From Waddliaceae bacterium (lineage in GTDB: Bacteria > Chlamydiota > Chlamydiia > Chlamydiales > GCA-2709385): 53,771 bases of DNA. Numbering within the stretch: the first letter of the stretch is position 1; every line of letters starts with the position of its first letter. The stretch is taken from contig PAQS01000044.1 in NCBI GenBank assembly GCA_002709385.1, forward strand, positions 1 to 53,771, read 5' to 3'. Below, piece by piece: positions 1 to 8,882 of this stretch. A program made the position numbers and the translations under genes. The notes beneath the pieces are model-generated. The model was not told the origin of the DNA and searched no databases. It worked only from the letters and a program-made list of their open reading frames with translations.

Positions 1-99
1 AATTATTCGCCGCGGTAGCGGCTTGCCTCTAATTAGCCCAGTGCTTTAGCTCTGGGAAAAGAGAATAAAAAAACATAACGCCACGGTAGTGGCAAGACT
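1..99. repeat. 99-bp triple-hairpin repeat, copy 1
   Basis: Identical over its whole length to 238-336. The unit contains three inverted repeats in a row: GCCGC-GGTA-GCGGC, then CCCAG-T-GCT-TT-AGC-T-CTGGG, then GCCAC-GGTA-GTGGC. The outer two have the same loop and differ by one compensatory base-pair swap (G:C to A:T). CTTGCC near base 22 is also complementary to GGCAAG near base 91. It starts at the first base of the window, so it may extend further left. Bases 100-237, between the copies, are AT-rich with nothing recognisable. Confidence 0.85.
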
Positions 100-237
100 A
101 TTTATGAGATCTCTCAGTCATAGATACAATCTCACCCCTACTGCAGAGAATAATCTCCATACAAAATCGTGAAAACCCAAAGAAAACTGCAACAAAATAT
201 CGAGACTAAACCTTTACATTTTATGCTTTGGAATACA

Positions 238-336
238 AATTATTCGCCGCGGTAGCGGCTTGCCTCTAATTAGCCCAGTGCTTTAGCTCTGGGAAAAGAG
301 AATAAAAAAACATAACGCCACGGTAGTGGCAAGACT
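238..336. repeat. 99-bp triple-hairpin repeat, copy 2
   Basis: Exact second copy of bases 1-99 in direct orientation, offset 237 bp. It has the same three hairpins. It lies just downstream of the ftsH stop codon and terminator. No open reading frame, transposase or target-site duplication is evident, so a small palindromic (REP/MITE-like) element is more likely than an insertion sequence. Confidence 0.85.
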
Positions 337-351
337 CCATCTACTATCATA

Positions 352-390
352 AAAAAAAGAATGCGAAGATGAACCCTCCGCATTCTTTTT
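352..390 (-). terminator. Intrinsic terminator after ftsH
   Basis: Perfect inverted repeat AAAAAGAATGCG / CGCATTCTTTTT around a 14-nt loop, about 25 bp beyond the ftsH stop on its transcribed side. A/T runs flank both arms, so it could end transcription from either side. Confidence 0.75.
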
Positions 391-414
391 ATCACATAAA
401 AACAAACTTAAGAT

Positions 415-3201
415 TTAGATAGAAGCACCCAGCTCATTAACCGGACCATTAGCCTCTGGTTTTTTGTCTGCTTCCTTATCTTCAGCCTGTTTTTTCGCAG
501 CCTCGGCTTGCTCTGGTATTGGAGGTGGCTCAGGTTGCTTGTGCTTCTCTTCTAGCTCTTTCATGCGCTTACGTTTTTTATCAGAGTCAAACTTGCGATC
601 CATAAGAAGATCACAATCCGCACGATCCAACGTCTCAAACTCAATAAGCATGTCTGCCATTCTTTCTACAACATCTTTGTACTCTCGAATAATTTCCAGA
701 GCTGTATCATGTGCTGTATCAAGAATTTTACGCACTTCATCGTCTATTGCCTGAGCGGTTTTATCGGAGTACGGTCTATCTGTAACATTCGCACCACCTA
801 GAAACTGTCCACTTTCCTGCCGTTCAGCATAGGCAACCAAGCCTAACACATCACTCATTCCCCACTGGGTAACCATGCTACGTGCAAGATTAGTTGCTTG
901 TTCTATGTCTTGTTGAGCCCCACTACAAACATCCCCAAGGAAAACTTCTTCAGCAACTCGACCGCCCATTAAAACAGCTAAACGATCAGCGATTTCTTTT
1001 TTCCAATAACTTAACTTATTTTTCTCTGGGAGAAAATGAGTTGCTCCTAATGAAAATCCACGAGGAATGATCGTGACTTTATCGACGCCATCTCCTCTTT
1101 TAGCAACAAGCCCTACAACAGCGTGGCCAGATTCATGGATAGCTGTTGTATACTTTTCTCGGTCATCAACCTCTAAACTTCGACGCTCTTTACCATAAAG
1201 AACTTTGTCTCGAGCCTCTGTCGCATCATCTGCTGTTACAGCTGTACGTTTCTTACGAGCTGCGAGAAGAGCTGCCTCATTCAGAATATTTTCTAAATCA
1301 GCCCCTGATGAACCAGGTGTACTCTTTGCTATGGTCATTAAGTCAACAGAACTATCTAGCTTAATCTTTTTTGCATGGACTTTTAGAATTTCAAAACGCC
1401 CTTTCAAGTCTGGTAAATTAATGATGACCTGCCTGTCAAAACGCCCAGGACGCAACAACGCTTTATCTAAAACATCAGGACGGTTCGTTGCTGCCATCAA
1501 AATGACACCATCACCGCTTTCAAAACCATCCATTTCCACAAGAAGCTGGTTGAGTGTTTGCTCACGCTCATCATGCCCACCGCCGATGCCCGCTCCTCGA
1601 TGACGACCGACAGCATCGATCTCATCCATGAAAATAATACAAGGAGCATTCTTTTTAGCCTGGTCAAACATATCGCGAATACGACTTGCACCCACACCAA
1701 CAAACATTTCAACAAAGTCTGAACCGGAAATATGGAAGAAAGGACAATCTGCCTCTCCAGCAACAGCTTTAGCAATCAATGTCTTTCCTGTACCTGGAGA
1801 ACCTACACAAAGAACCCCTTTAGGCATACGCCCACCTAAAGCTGTAAATTTCCCAGGATTTTTAAGGAAGTCTACTATTTCCTCTAACTCATCTAAAGCT
1901 TCGTCAATCCCCGCCACATCTTTAAATGTGATTTTGTTTTTATCCTTAGAAAGCATTTTAGCAGGCGACTTACCGAAGTTCATGGCACTATTGCCCATTC
2001 CCTTCATTTGTCGAGTAAAAACAAAATAGAGCAGCCCTAAAACAAGTAAGATAGGAAGAATCGTAAATAAGTAACTAAAATAGTTAGGTGCCGGAGGTTC
2101 ACTACGAAATGTTTTTTCTAAAACTAAATTCAACGGCTGATCGTGAGCTCTAAAAAAGCCTCCACGATTTCCTTCAAAGGCATCCCACTCTTCTTTAGCA
2201 TTTTGATACCAGTGAGATAAAAGATCACTATCTTGCTTTTCAAGAGAACGAGTAGAAAGCTCCTGACTATTAAAGAACCAAATAACGGATGTTACAGATT
2301 CACGCGCTTTGGCAAGAGCTATCTGATTGTCATCGACCTTTTTTAAAAGAGCCATATAAGATTCCAAAGCCACGTAATAATCACGTACACTTCGTAAACC
2401 ATCTAAGCGACCTGTTTCTTCTTTATCATCTAAAGCCACAATCACAGAATTCACATCATTAAGAACTCTATTGAAAACGGCTAAAGCTGCATCTTTAGAA
2501 AGCGACTCATCCTCAAGAACCTGCATCTCAGCACTAACTCGACGCAAAGTCTTCTTAAGAGTTTCACTACCTATTCCTAGAATAGGAGAGCGTAGATGAC
2601 CAAGCCAAGCACCTAAATCTTCTTGAAAGTTTTCAATTTCATCAGAAGAGCTGGTGACCGGATCTAACTTACTTAAACGCCCCATCAACTGCATGAAGTT
2701 AGGAGCAGATATTTCGGCAGACTCAAAAAGAATAACATGGCTATCGCGTTCGCTTGTATTAAATGAACGATCGATCACAAGATATCCCTCTGCAGGAATG
2801 TCTTGTCCACCTAAAGCCAAAAATAACGCAGCCGCTTCTTTCACTTTATTTTGAAGCTTATCTAATGCTGGCTCAGTTTCCTCAAGCTCTTCTTGATTTT
2901 GCTGGTTCTCGTGAAGCAGGGTAAGATACTTAAAGCGATTTTTAGATTCCTCAAATAAACTATCTTTGAATCTACCGCTAAAGGTCACAAGTTGATCACT
3001 ACCAGCAGTTTTCCTGCTTTCAGAAGGCACAATAAGGTCTAAATTAACCAAGTGCTCCACTTCATAGTTGAAATCTACTGACGCAACCTTCCCTCCAAGA
3101 AATTGCTGCACCAGCATGGTAGCAAAAATTGCTAAAACCAAAAAAATCAGGAAATTACCAGGAAACCCCTTCTTAGGCTCTTCGTTATTGTCCTTAGCCA
3201 T
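415..3201 (-). CDS. ftsH: ATP-dependent zinc metalloprotease FtsH
   Basis: Membrane-anchored AAA+ protease that extracts and degrades membrane and short-lived cytosolic proteins as a hexamer. Seen: first membrane segment near residues 16-34; a periplasmic part of roughly 340 residues, far longer than the about 70 in E. coli FtsH and typical of chlamydial FtsH; a second segment near residue 380; Walker A GSPGTGKT near 468; Walker B IIFMDEID; second region of homology with RPGRFDRQ; zinc site HESGH near 690. The Lys/Glu/Pro-rich tail is low complexity. A GTG six bases upstream (3207) is possible, but AAAGG sits 5 nt before the ATG at 3201, so that start (928 residues) is preferred. It is followed by an intrinsic terminator. 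Confidence 0.96.
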   Translation of the reverse strand: MAKDNNEEPKKGFPGNFLIFLVLAIFATMLVQQFLGGKVASVDFNYEVEHLVNLDLIVPSESRKTAGSDQLVTFSGRFKDSLFEESKNRFKYLTLLHENQQNQEELEETEPALDKLQNKVKEAAALFLALGGQDIPAEGYLVIDRSFNTSERDSHVILFESAEISAPNFMQLMGRLSKLDPVTSSSDEIENFQEDLGAWLGHLRSPILGIGSETLKKTLRRVSAEMQVLEDESLSKDAALAVFNRVLNDVNSVIVALDDKEETGRLDGLRSVRDYYVALESYMALLKKVDDNQIALAKARESVTSVIWFFNSQELSTRSLEKQDSDLLSHWYQNAKEEWDAFEGNRGGFFRAHDQPLNLVLEKTFRSEPPAPNYFSYLFTILPILLVLGLLYFVFTRQMKGMGNSAMNFGKSPAKMLSKDKNKITFKDVAGIDEALDELEEIVDFLKNPGKFTALGGRMPKGVLCVGSPGTGKTLIAKAVAGEADCPFFHISGSDFVEMFVGVGASRIRDMFDQAKKNAPCIIFMDEIDAVGRHRGAGIGGGHDEREQTLNQLLVEMDGFESGDGVILMAATNRPDVLDKALLRPGRFDRQVIINLPDLKGRFEILKVHAKKIKLDSSVDLMTIAKSTPGSSGADLENILNEAALLAARKKRTAVTADDATEARDKVLYGKERRSLEVDDREKYTTAIHESGHAVVGLVAKRGDGVDKVTIIPRGFSLGATHFLPEKNKLSYWKKEIADRLAVLMGGRVAEEVFLGDVCSGAQQDIEQATNLARSMVTQWGMSDVLGLVAYAERQESGQFLGGANVTDRPYSDKTAQAIDDEVRKILDTAHDTALEIIREYKDVVERMADMLIEFETLDRADCDLLMDRKFDSDKKRKRMKELEEKHKQPEPPPIPEQAEAAKKQAEDKEADKKPEANGPVNELGASI

Positions 3202-3500
3202 ACACACCTTTCTCAGTTAAAGACTTCCCCAAAGATGAGTTGATTACTCACTCAAAGAAAGTGCCCCCTACAGGTACCTTAAATTCTATTCCGAATACAA
3301 CACATAGCAAAAAATAGTTTTTTTGCATTGTACACACAGACTACCCTGTCATCTTCTACATAGCAAATTTGATCTGTTTCTGTTAAAACGTTTGTTGATA
3401 AAAAAACAGAAAACAATAATTCACATGTCAAAAAGATTAAGAAGACAAAAGAATACTTTTCCCTTTGGTGTGTGAGTATAACATACTAAGGTCTTCGGCA
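3202..3500. other. Intergenic stretch upstream of ftsH
   Basis: About 300 bp between the tilS stop and the ftsH start, both on the minus strand. It presumably carries the ftsH promoter: TACAAT occurs on the minus strand near 3332-3327, but no matching -35 box is convincing. No gene or stable RNA is recognisable. Confidence 0.4.
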
Positions 3501-4820
3501 TCAACAATTAGCTTGAGAATCTAAAAAACAAGTTAGAGTTAAGTAACGATCACTTTTTATCTCAGATAAATGACGTCCACTTAAAAACTCTTGCACAACT
3601 TTTCCTTCTTTCATCAAAACGGGTACAACTTGTCGCATAAACGCCGGAACCTTTTGCTTACTCCACCACTTCGACAATAACTCGGAAGAAGAACGCATTT
3701 CATTTATACTAGGATACTTTAAATAGTAATCTCCTTCTCCTAAAGAACAGGCGCAAGTCCCCTTCCATACCTCTTTCCATCCAAGATTTTCATCTTGCTC
3801 TACTTTAGATAGAGAACAAGTCCAATTTCCTATTTTTTGGCCATCCTCTAAAAAGACTTCTTCTGAACTTGTTCTTAAAAAGTTGTAAGATGAATAAAAA
3901 AGATAAGCACGATCTATATAAAGAGTTCCATTAGACAAAGGTATTTGCTTATTAGCATCATGGTTATGCAATAAATGCACAGCATTTTGCATTTGTGTTC
4001 TTGTAAGAGTTTCATTTTCTTGATACATCCACTTTCTAAGCAACCATTCTATTTCAAAGGGATGATGACCACTGAAGTTCATCAACACTCCAAATGGCCC
4101 TTTTACTCGATGTTCAAGATAATGGCTCAATTTCTCTTCAAGATAGAAGTCCAAATTTCTAGATTGCTCTGCAATATAACAGAGATTTGAAGAAATATTT
4201 TTTGAAAACTCATTTTGCAAGTAAGGAAAAATATTTTTCCGCATACGGGCTCTCAAGTAAGTAGGATTATCATTACTTGGGTCGACAATAAAACTTAACC
4301 CATTACTTTCTAAGTACTTATAAATTTTCTCTTTATTCGTAGATAAAAGAGGTCGCCAAACAAGTAAGCTTTGATGAAGAGATTGTTCTCGCATCGCACA
4401 CAAAGCAGAAAACGATGCTCCCTCGAGAACTCTCTTTAAAACAGTTTCTGCTTGATCTCCGCCGTGATGCCCCGTCATTACAGCTTTCAAACCATGGATT
4501 TCACATAAGTGAGAAAAGAAAGCTAGCCGTGCACGCCGGCATCCATCTTCAAGATTTCCTTCGATTTCACTTGGTTTCAATGTAAGTAAATGAAAAGGAA
4601 TTTCTGCATCTTCACATTGCTCTTGAATTTGCTTTGCTTCCTGAGCACTACTTTCTCTCCATCCATGATCCACATGAGCTACATGAAATTTCTTTCCTAA
4701 ATTGAGCAAAATATGAAAAAGACTTGCAGAGTCCGCTCCTCCAGACAGAGCTAAAAGAAAAGGTTGAGATTCAGCATTTTCTCGTTTTAAAAACGAGGAA
4801 ACGGTTTCTTTTAATTTCAT
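3501..4820 (-). CDS. tilS: tRNA(Ile)-lysidine synthase
   Basis: Modifies C34 of the CAU-anticodon tRNA-Ile to lysidine using ATP, switching it to AUA decoding; essential in most bacteria. Seen: PP-loop motif SGGADS at residues 26-31, then HVDHGWR and a GHHGGDQAETVLKR segment, all hallmarks of the N-terminal ATP-pyrophosphatase domain. The C-terminal part is long enough for the substrate-binding domain (439 residues in total; E. coli 432). The open frame extends to 4877, but the ATG at 4820 overlaps the upstream gene's stop as ATGA, suggesting translational coupling, so this start was chosen. TilS next to FtsH is a chlamydial arrangement. Confidence 0.93.
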   Translation of the reverse strand: MKLKETVSSFLKRENAESQPFLLALSGGADSASLFHILLNLGKKFHVAHVDHGWRESSAQEAKQIQEQCEDAEIPFHLLTLKPSEIEGNLEDGCRRARLAFFSHLCEIHGLKAVMTGHHGGDQAETVLKRVLEGASFSALCAMREQSLHQSLLVWRPLLSTNKEKIYKYLESNGLSFIVDPSNDNPTYLRARMRKNIFPYLQNEFSKNISSNLCYIAEQSRNLDFYLEEKLSHYLEHRVKGPFGVLMNFSGHHPFEIEWLLRKWMYQENETLTRTQMQNAVHLLHNHDANKQIPLSNGTLYIDRAYLFYSSYNFLRTSSEEVFLEDGQKIGNWTCSLSKVEQDENLGWKEVWKGTCACSLGEGDYYLKYPSINEMRSSSELLSKWWSKQKVPAFMRQVVPVLMKEGKVVQEFLSGRHLSEIKSDRYLTLTCFLDSQANC

Positions 4821-5143
4821 GTTAGCCATTGAAAATAGACTTTTAAACAAAGTAAAAGCAGAAGAGCTAAAATCCAAAAAATAAATTGTGGTGGCTCTCT
4901 TTTAGCTTCTAGAACAAGAGCCTCAAAATCTTGCTGAACAGGTGATACAGAAGAAGCTATTTTCTCATCATCACTAACAAATAGTTTACGCAGGGCTGGA
5001 TATTCCCACGCTGGGCGCCAGTTCTCCTCGGTTTCTAATCGCACCAGTGAAAAAGGCTCTAAAATAGCCAATTCTTCAAGTTCTTTAAGACTATAAGGAC
5101 CGATTTCTCCCTCTTCCTCTGTCTTTACATACCATCTTTCCAT
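4817..5143 (-). CDS. GYF-domain membrane protein
   Basis: Small protein of about 108 residues. Seen: an N-terminal GYF_2-type motif (WYVKTEEEGEIGPYSLKELE) and a C-terminal hydrophobic anchor of about 20 residues (FWILALLLLLCLKVYF), with a short acidic linker between. GYF domains bind proline-rich peptides or act as adaptors; here it would face the cytoplasm from the inner membrane. The frame runs on to 5209, but the ATG at 5143 begins exactly at the domain and has AGGTAGA a few bases upstream. Its stop overlaps the tilS start (ATGA), so the two form an operon. The physiological role is unknown. Confidence 0.75.
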   Translation of the reverse strand: MERWYVKTEEEGEIGPYSLKELEELAILEPFSLVRLETEENWRPAWEYPALRKLFVSDDEKIASSVSPVQQDFEALVLEAKREPPQFIFWILALLLLLCLKVYFQWLT

Positions 5144-5268
5144 CAGTCTACCTATTGACCTGCCCCATGAATTGTGTAACAGTGTATACTGCTTACGATA
5201 AAGTTTCAAAATAGAGTAAAACTGCTATTCTCAATAAATAAATAACCAAATAGTCGAGACGTCAATTT
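5144..5268. promoter_or_regulatory. Divergent promoter region, GYF/tilS versus lptFG
   Basis: 125 bp, very AT-rich, separating two divergently transcribed operons; it must hold promoters for both. No sigma70 hexamer pair is clear enough to place. There is no obvious operator palindrome. Confidence 0.35.
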
Positions 5269-6417
5269 ATGCCCATACTGTGGCGCTACCTCTTAAGCCA
5301 ATATATCAAGGTTTTCTTTCTCTCTATTTTTTCTTTTATTGCTGTTTTGCTTGTTACGCGTTTAGACGAAATTGCACAATTTGCTTCTTTAGGTGCTGCC
5401 AATCATTTTATTTGGCTATTCGCCCTTTACCAAATCCCCTACATTCTCCCTATTTCTGTTCCTATTTCCTGCTTAATTTCAGCAATTCTTTTAATGCAAA
5501 AACTTTCCCGAACACACGAACTCACTGCATTGCGAGCTGCTGGGCTTTCTATGCGTTCTATTACAGCACCTATTCTCATTGCCGGAGCCACTTTTGGCGT
5601 AGCTAACTTTTACTTGATCTCAGAGCTATCAACAACGGCCCACCGCTATGCTAAACAACTTGAAATAGAACTACGAAGTATCAATCCTCTCGTTCTTTTG
5701 CAAAACAAACAGTTGCTTCGTCTTAGAGGGGCTTATGTAGATATTCAAGGACAAAGTCACCCCGGAACCTATGCTGAAGACATTTTCTTTGCCGTTCACA
5801 ATAAAAACGATCAACGCCTGAATTTATTCGTTGCTAAAAACCTAGTTTCTAGAGGAGAAGATCTTTTTGCTAAAAATGTTAGCATTATTTCGAGCATAAA
5901 GACTGCAGACTCACAAACAGCTGATCACTTGATGATTGAGAATATTGCTGATACCCAAACTCCTATTGCTGACTTTTCTCAAATCATGAAAAAAAACGGA
6001 TGGCGACTTAACGACGATCATCTAAATCTTCGCTTACTGATTGTTCGTATTGAATCTTACAAAGAACAATTGGCCAACGCTGAAAATACAGCTATGGGAG
6101 TAGAAGACATCGCTTCCATTCAAAAGCACTTACGTCAATCTTATACAGAGCTTGTACGAAGATTTTCTGTTGCCTTTGCTGTATTTGCCTTTACTTTGCT
6201 TGGTTGTTCTTATGGAGTTGGGATCAGTAGACACCGTAAAAATAACGGAGTTTTTGTTGTTGTAGCTCTAGCTGCTATGTATTTAAGTGCATTTTTTATA
6301 GCAAAACAAGTTACGAGCCACTTTTTTCTTGCATCGACTCTTCTTCTTCTCCCTCACGTTATCATTATGTTTGCAGCAATCAGAAATCTTATCAGAATCA
6401 AGCGAGGTATTGAATAA
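5269..6417 (+). CDS. lptF: LPS export permease LptF
   Basis: One of the two inner-membrane permease subunits that, with the LptB ATPase, extract lipopolysaccharide and pass it to the LptC-LptA bridge. Seen: six hydrophobic segments in the YjgP/YjgQ pattern: one near the N-terminus, two around residues 45-75 and 95-120, a soluble periplasmic domain of about 150 residues, then three more from about residue 300. ELTALRAAGLS after the second segment is the family's coupling-helix region. 382 residues is close to E. coli LptF (366). The stop overlaps the lptG start as TAATG. Neighbouring tilS and ftsH match the Chlamydia arrangement (CT839). Confidence 0.88.
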   Translation: MPILWRYLLSQYIKVFFLSIFSFIAVLLVTRLDEIAQFASLGAANHFIWLFALYQIPYILPISVPISCLISAILLMQKLSRTHELTALRAAGLSMRSITAPILIAGATFGVANFYLISELSTTAHRYAKQLEIELRSINPLVLLQNKQLLRLRGAYVDIQGQSHPGTYAEDIFFAVHNKNDQRLNLFVAKNLVSRGEDLFAKNVSIISSIKTADSQTADHLMIENIADTQTPIADFSQIMKKNGWRLNDDHLNLRLLIVRIESYKEQLANAENTAMGVEDIASIQKHLRQSYTELVRRFSVAFAVFAFTLLGCSYGVGISRHRKNNGVFVVVALAAMYLSAFFIAKQVTSHFFLASTLLLLPHVIIMFAAIRNLIRIKRGIE

Positions 6418-7493
6418 TGGGCCATAAGATATGGGAACGTTATTTCCTCAAAGAAACGCTCAAAATGTTGCTTTTTTTACTTTGCTGTTTCTATTTGTTG
6501 TATGTAATCATCGACTACTCTAGTCATAGCCAAGGTTTTGCTCAAGCAGACTACGGAATCGAACAAATTAGCCTTTACTACTTATTAAACTTCATCCGCC
6601 GTTTAGATTTTCTACTTCCTTTAGCGGTATTATTAGCAACGATACGCACAGTTACAACACTGAATATCAATAATGAGCTTGTTGCTTTGATGGCAGGAGG
6701 TGTTTCTCTTCGTCGCCTTATGCGCCCTTTTCTCTTGATCGGTTGTATCAGCACTGTTTTCGTTCTATTTATCAGCGAAACAGGCTTACCTAAAGCTATG
6801 AGCAAGCTACAAAAAATGGAAGATAGTAGCTTTCGAAAAAACCGCCAACAAGAAGAACACTACAAATTAAAGTTTTTCAACTTAGAAGACGAAACAACGG
6901 TCATTTACCAAAACTACCATAGCGCCAAAAAAGTTTTCTTTGATGTGTATTGGTTAAAAAATATCGATGAAATTTATCATATTAAATACCTTTATCCTCA
7001 TGCTCAAGAGCCTATTGGACGTCATGTAGATGTATTAAAGCGTGATAAATACGGTGTCATGAAAAGAAGCAATTCTTATGATTCCTATATTTTTTACGAT
7101 ATGCACTTTAACCCTACAGCTCTTCTTTCAGAATTGATTCCTCCAAAGCACCAATCGATCTCCCAACTTTGGAAAAATCTACCCAATCACTTTTCTCAAT
7201 ATTCGGGTCGTGAAGCTGAACTTGTTAGTACCTTCTATTACAAATTGGCAATTCCTCTACTTTGTATTCTTGTTGTTTTAGCTCCTGCTTATGCATGTAC
7301 TCGCTTCAAACGCCAGCAACCTCTATTCATGATTTATGCAATTGCCATTTTCTCATTAGTGAGTTACTACACTTTGATGGATGCTGTTTTGATTTTGGGA
7401 CAACATCAGGTCGTTCAACCCTTTTTTGCCATTTGGACCCCGTTCCTTCTCCTTTGTCCTATAATTTTTTGGAACTATAGAAAAATTGCTTAG
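6417..7493 (+). CDS. lptG: LPS export permease LptG
   Basis: Partner permease of LptF in LPS export. Seen: 358 residues with the same topology: N-terminal membrane segment (about 15-33), two segments around 58-80 and 100-120, a soluble domain (about 125-275), and three C-terminal segments. NELVALMAGGVSLRRLMRP is the coupling-helix motif that contacts LptB. Its ATG shares a base with the lptF stop (TAATG), indicating coupled translation, and alr follows after 10 bp. LptF and LptG are homologues; assignment as G rests on order in the operon and on Chlamydia synteny (CT838). Confidence 0.87.
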   Translation: MGHKIWERYFLKETLKMLLFLLCCFYLLYVIIDYSSHSQGFAQADYGIEQISLYYLLNFIRRLDFLLPLAVLLATIRTVTTLNINNELVALMAGGVSLRRLMRPFLLIGCISTVFVLFISETGLPKAMSKLQKMEDSSFRKNRQQEEHYKLKFFNLEDETTVIYQNYHSAKKVFFDVYWLKNIDEIYHIKYLYPHAQEPIGRHVDVLKRDKYGVMKRSNSYDSYIFYDMHFNPTALLSELIPPKHQSISQLWKNLPNHFSQYSGREAELVSTFYYKLAIPLLCILVVLAPAYACTRFKRQQPLFMIYAIAIFSLVSYYTLMDAVLILGQHQVVQPFFAIWTPFLLLCPIIFWNYRKIA

Positions 7494-7503
7494 GAGATGA
7501 TTT

Positions 7504-8613
7504 GTGTCTGTTTCTGAATTAATCATCGATCGGGCTTCGATTCGTCGTAATATACTCTCTTTCAAGGAACACTCTAAACTCCCTCTCATTGCTATGATTA
7601 AAGGCAATGGCTATGGCACAGATTTATATGAGCTAGCATATACAGCTACGAAAGAAGGTATTGATGTACTCGGGGTTGCTTACCTATCTGAGGCGCTGTA
7701 TCTACAAAAACATGCTATTGATGCTCGTATCTTCATTATTCACCCATCTTTACAGGATCATGAAGAGCTTGTTTACCATGGGTTTGAGTGCCAAGTGGGT
7801 AGTCTTCAAGAAATACAGTCATTAGAGCTTGCGGGACAATCACAATCTCGAAAAGCAAAAGTTCACCTCAATGTAAATACTGGTATTGGGAGATTCGGAT
7901 CTACTCCAAACGAAGCTCTTGAATTGGCTATTTACATTGATAAAAGCCCCTTTCTTCATTTAATTGGTCTCATGACTCATCCTGCATCTGCTGAGTCTCC
8001 TGAAGATGATGAGTACACTCAAAAGCAATTTGATCAATATCAATTGGTTTTAAAACAGATGCAGAAAAAAAACATTTTCCCTCCTATGCTTCACTGCGAA
8101 AACACTGCTGCAAGTACTCGACACTCACCTTCTGCTAGTACTCATATTCGTGTTGGGCTTGGATTACTTGGCATTTCTCCATCTAAAGAGTGTGCAAAAG
8201 ATTTACCCCTTGACCTTGCCCTCACCCTTCGCAGTCAAATTATTCACATCACATCCCATCAAAAAGGCGAATACGTTGGCTATGGAAAAAGCTATCAGAT
8301 TCAACGAGATAAGACTCGTATAGCGAGTGTTGCCCTAGGGTATCATGATGGCTTACACCGTTTATATAGTAACCGTGGCAAAGTGTGGGTAAATGGACAA
8401 TTCGCTCCTCTTGTAGCCAATATTTGTATGGATATGTGCATGGTAGATATCAGTGATATCCCTACTGCAAAACTGGGTAGCTCTGTTTTATTCTTTGGGA
8501 AGGAAGAAGGAAAGCTTATACAAGATCCATGTGATTTTGCCGAATCTGGCCATACAATCGCCCACGAATTAATAAGCTGTATTGGTCCTCGTGTAAAACG
8601 AGTCTGGATTTAA
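7504..8613 (+). CDS. alr: Alanine racemase
   Basis: PLP enzyme interconverting L- and D-alanine to supply peptidoglycan precursors. Seen: an N-terminal barrel with the PLP lysine in AMIKGNGYG (Lys33); the VNTGIGRFG and MTHPASAE barrel segments; the catalytic tyrosine region YVGYGKSYQ; and the C-terminal beta domain with VANICMDMCMVDIS. Length 369 fits (usually 360-390). GTG start with AGGAG 7 nt upstream. It sits 10 bp after lptG, apparently in the same envelope operon. Chlamydiaceae lack Alr and are reported to use GlyA instead, so a dedicated racemase is notable here. The substrate could be another amino acid, but the motifs are those of Alr. Confidence 0.92.
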   Translation: MSVSELIIDRASIRRNILSFKEHSKLPLIAMIKGNGYGTDLYELAYTATKEGIDVLGVAYLSEALYLQKHAIDARIFIIHPSLQDHEELVYHGFECQVGSLQEIQSLELAGQSQSRKAKVHLNVNTGIGRFGSTPNEALELAIYIDKSPFLHLIGLMTHPASAESPEDDEYTQKQFDQYQLVLKQMQKKNIFPPMLHCENTAASTRHSPSASTHIRVGLGLLGISPSKECAKDLPLDLALTLRSQIIHITSHQKGEYVGYGKSYQIQRDKTRIASVALGYHDGLHRLYSNRGKVWVNGQFAPLVANICMDMCMVDISDIPTAKLGSSVLFFGKEEGKLIQDPCDFAESGHTIAHELISCIGPRVKRVWI

Positions 8614-8675
8614 TTTTTCATTTTTTTAGAAAAAACACCTCAAGTTTCGTTTTATCATGGACGATATATAAACTA

Positions 8676-8831
8676 ACGAAGCAGAAAGCGCCCCACGTCA
8701 CTTGAGTTAAAACTCTTAGTAAATTGCTAAGTCTCAGGCGCAGACTCTGGATCATTCTCATTTTGTTGAGAGGGCGGAGCATCGTATCTGCCTACCTTTG
8801 CGCGAATTCTTTTTGAATTCGCGCTTTTTTT
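8676..8831 (+). ncRNA. Candidate structured small RNA with terminator
   Basis: About 155 nt that fold into a three-way junction: outer stem GCAGA (8681-8685) with TCTGC (8787-8791); hairpin one closed by GCGCC (8688-8692) and GGCGC (8737-8741), with inner CTTAG/CTAAG (8715-8719, 8727-8731); hairpin two closed by CTCUG/CGGAG, with inner TCTCA/TGAGA (8756-8760, 8767-8771). A TATATA box (8665-8670) lies about 10 bp before the proposed 5' end, and a strong terminator ends it. No open frame. It could instead be the structured 3' UTR of alr. I could not match it to 6S, SRP, RNase P or tmRNA. Confidence 0.5.
8800..8831 (+). terminator. Strong intrinsic terminator
   Basis: Perfect 10-bp stem GCGCGAATTC / GAATTCGCGC with a five-T loop, followed by seven Ts. 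The T run is only on the plus-strand side, so it ends transcription from alr or the putative small RNA, not from the converging efflux operon. Confidence 0.92.
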
Positions 8832-8882
8832 GCCCCCCCCAATGGTTAGGTAATCCACCAATATCCATGAGGAGCTATAACT

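Noticed and set aside
1-345. CRISPR array
   Set aside because: Only two copies, 99 bp long with a 138-bp gap and no cas gene; repeat length and structure do not fit.
464-2029. Plus-strand open frames opposite ftsH
   Set aside because: Antisense shadows of a well-supported gene; low-complexity Ser-rich translations and no ribosome binding sites.
8676-8831. 6S, SRP, RNase P or tmRNA
   Set aside because: The characteristic conserved segments of these RNAs were not found; left as an unclassified candidate.
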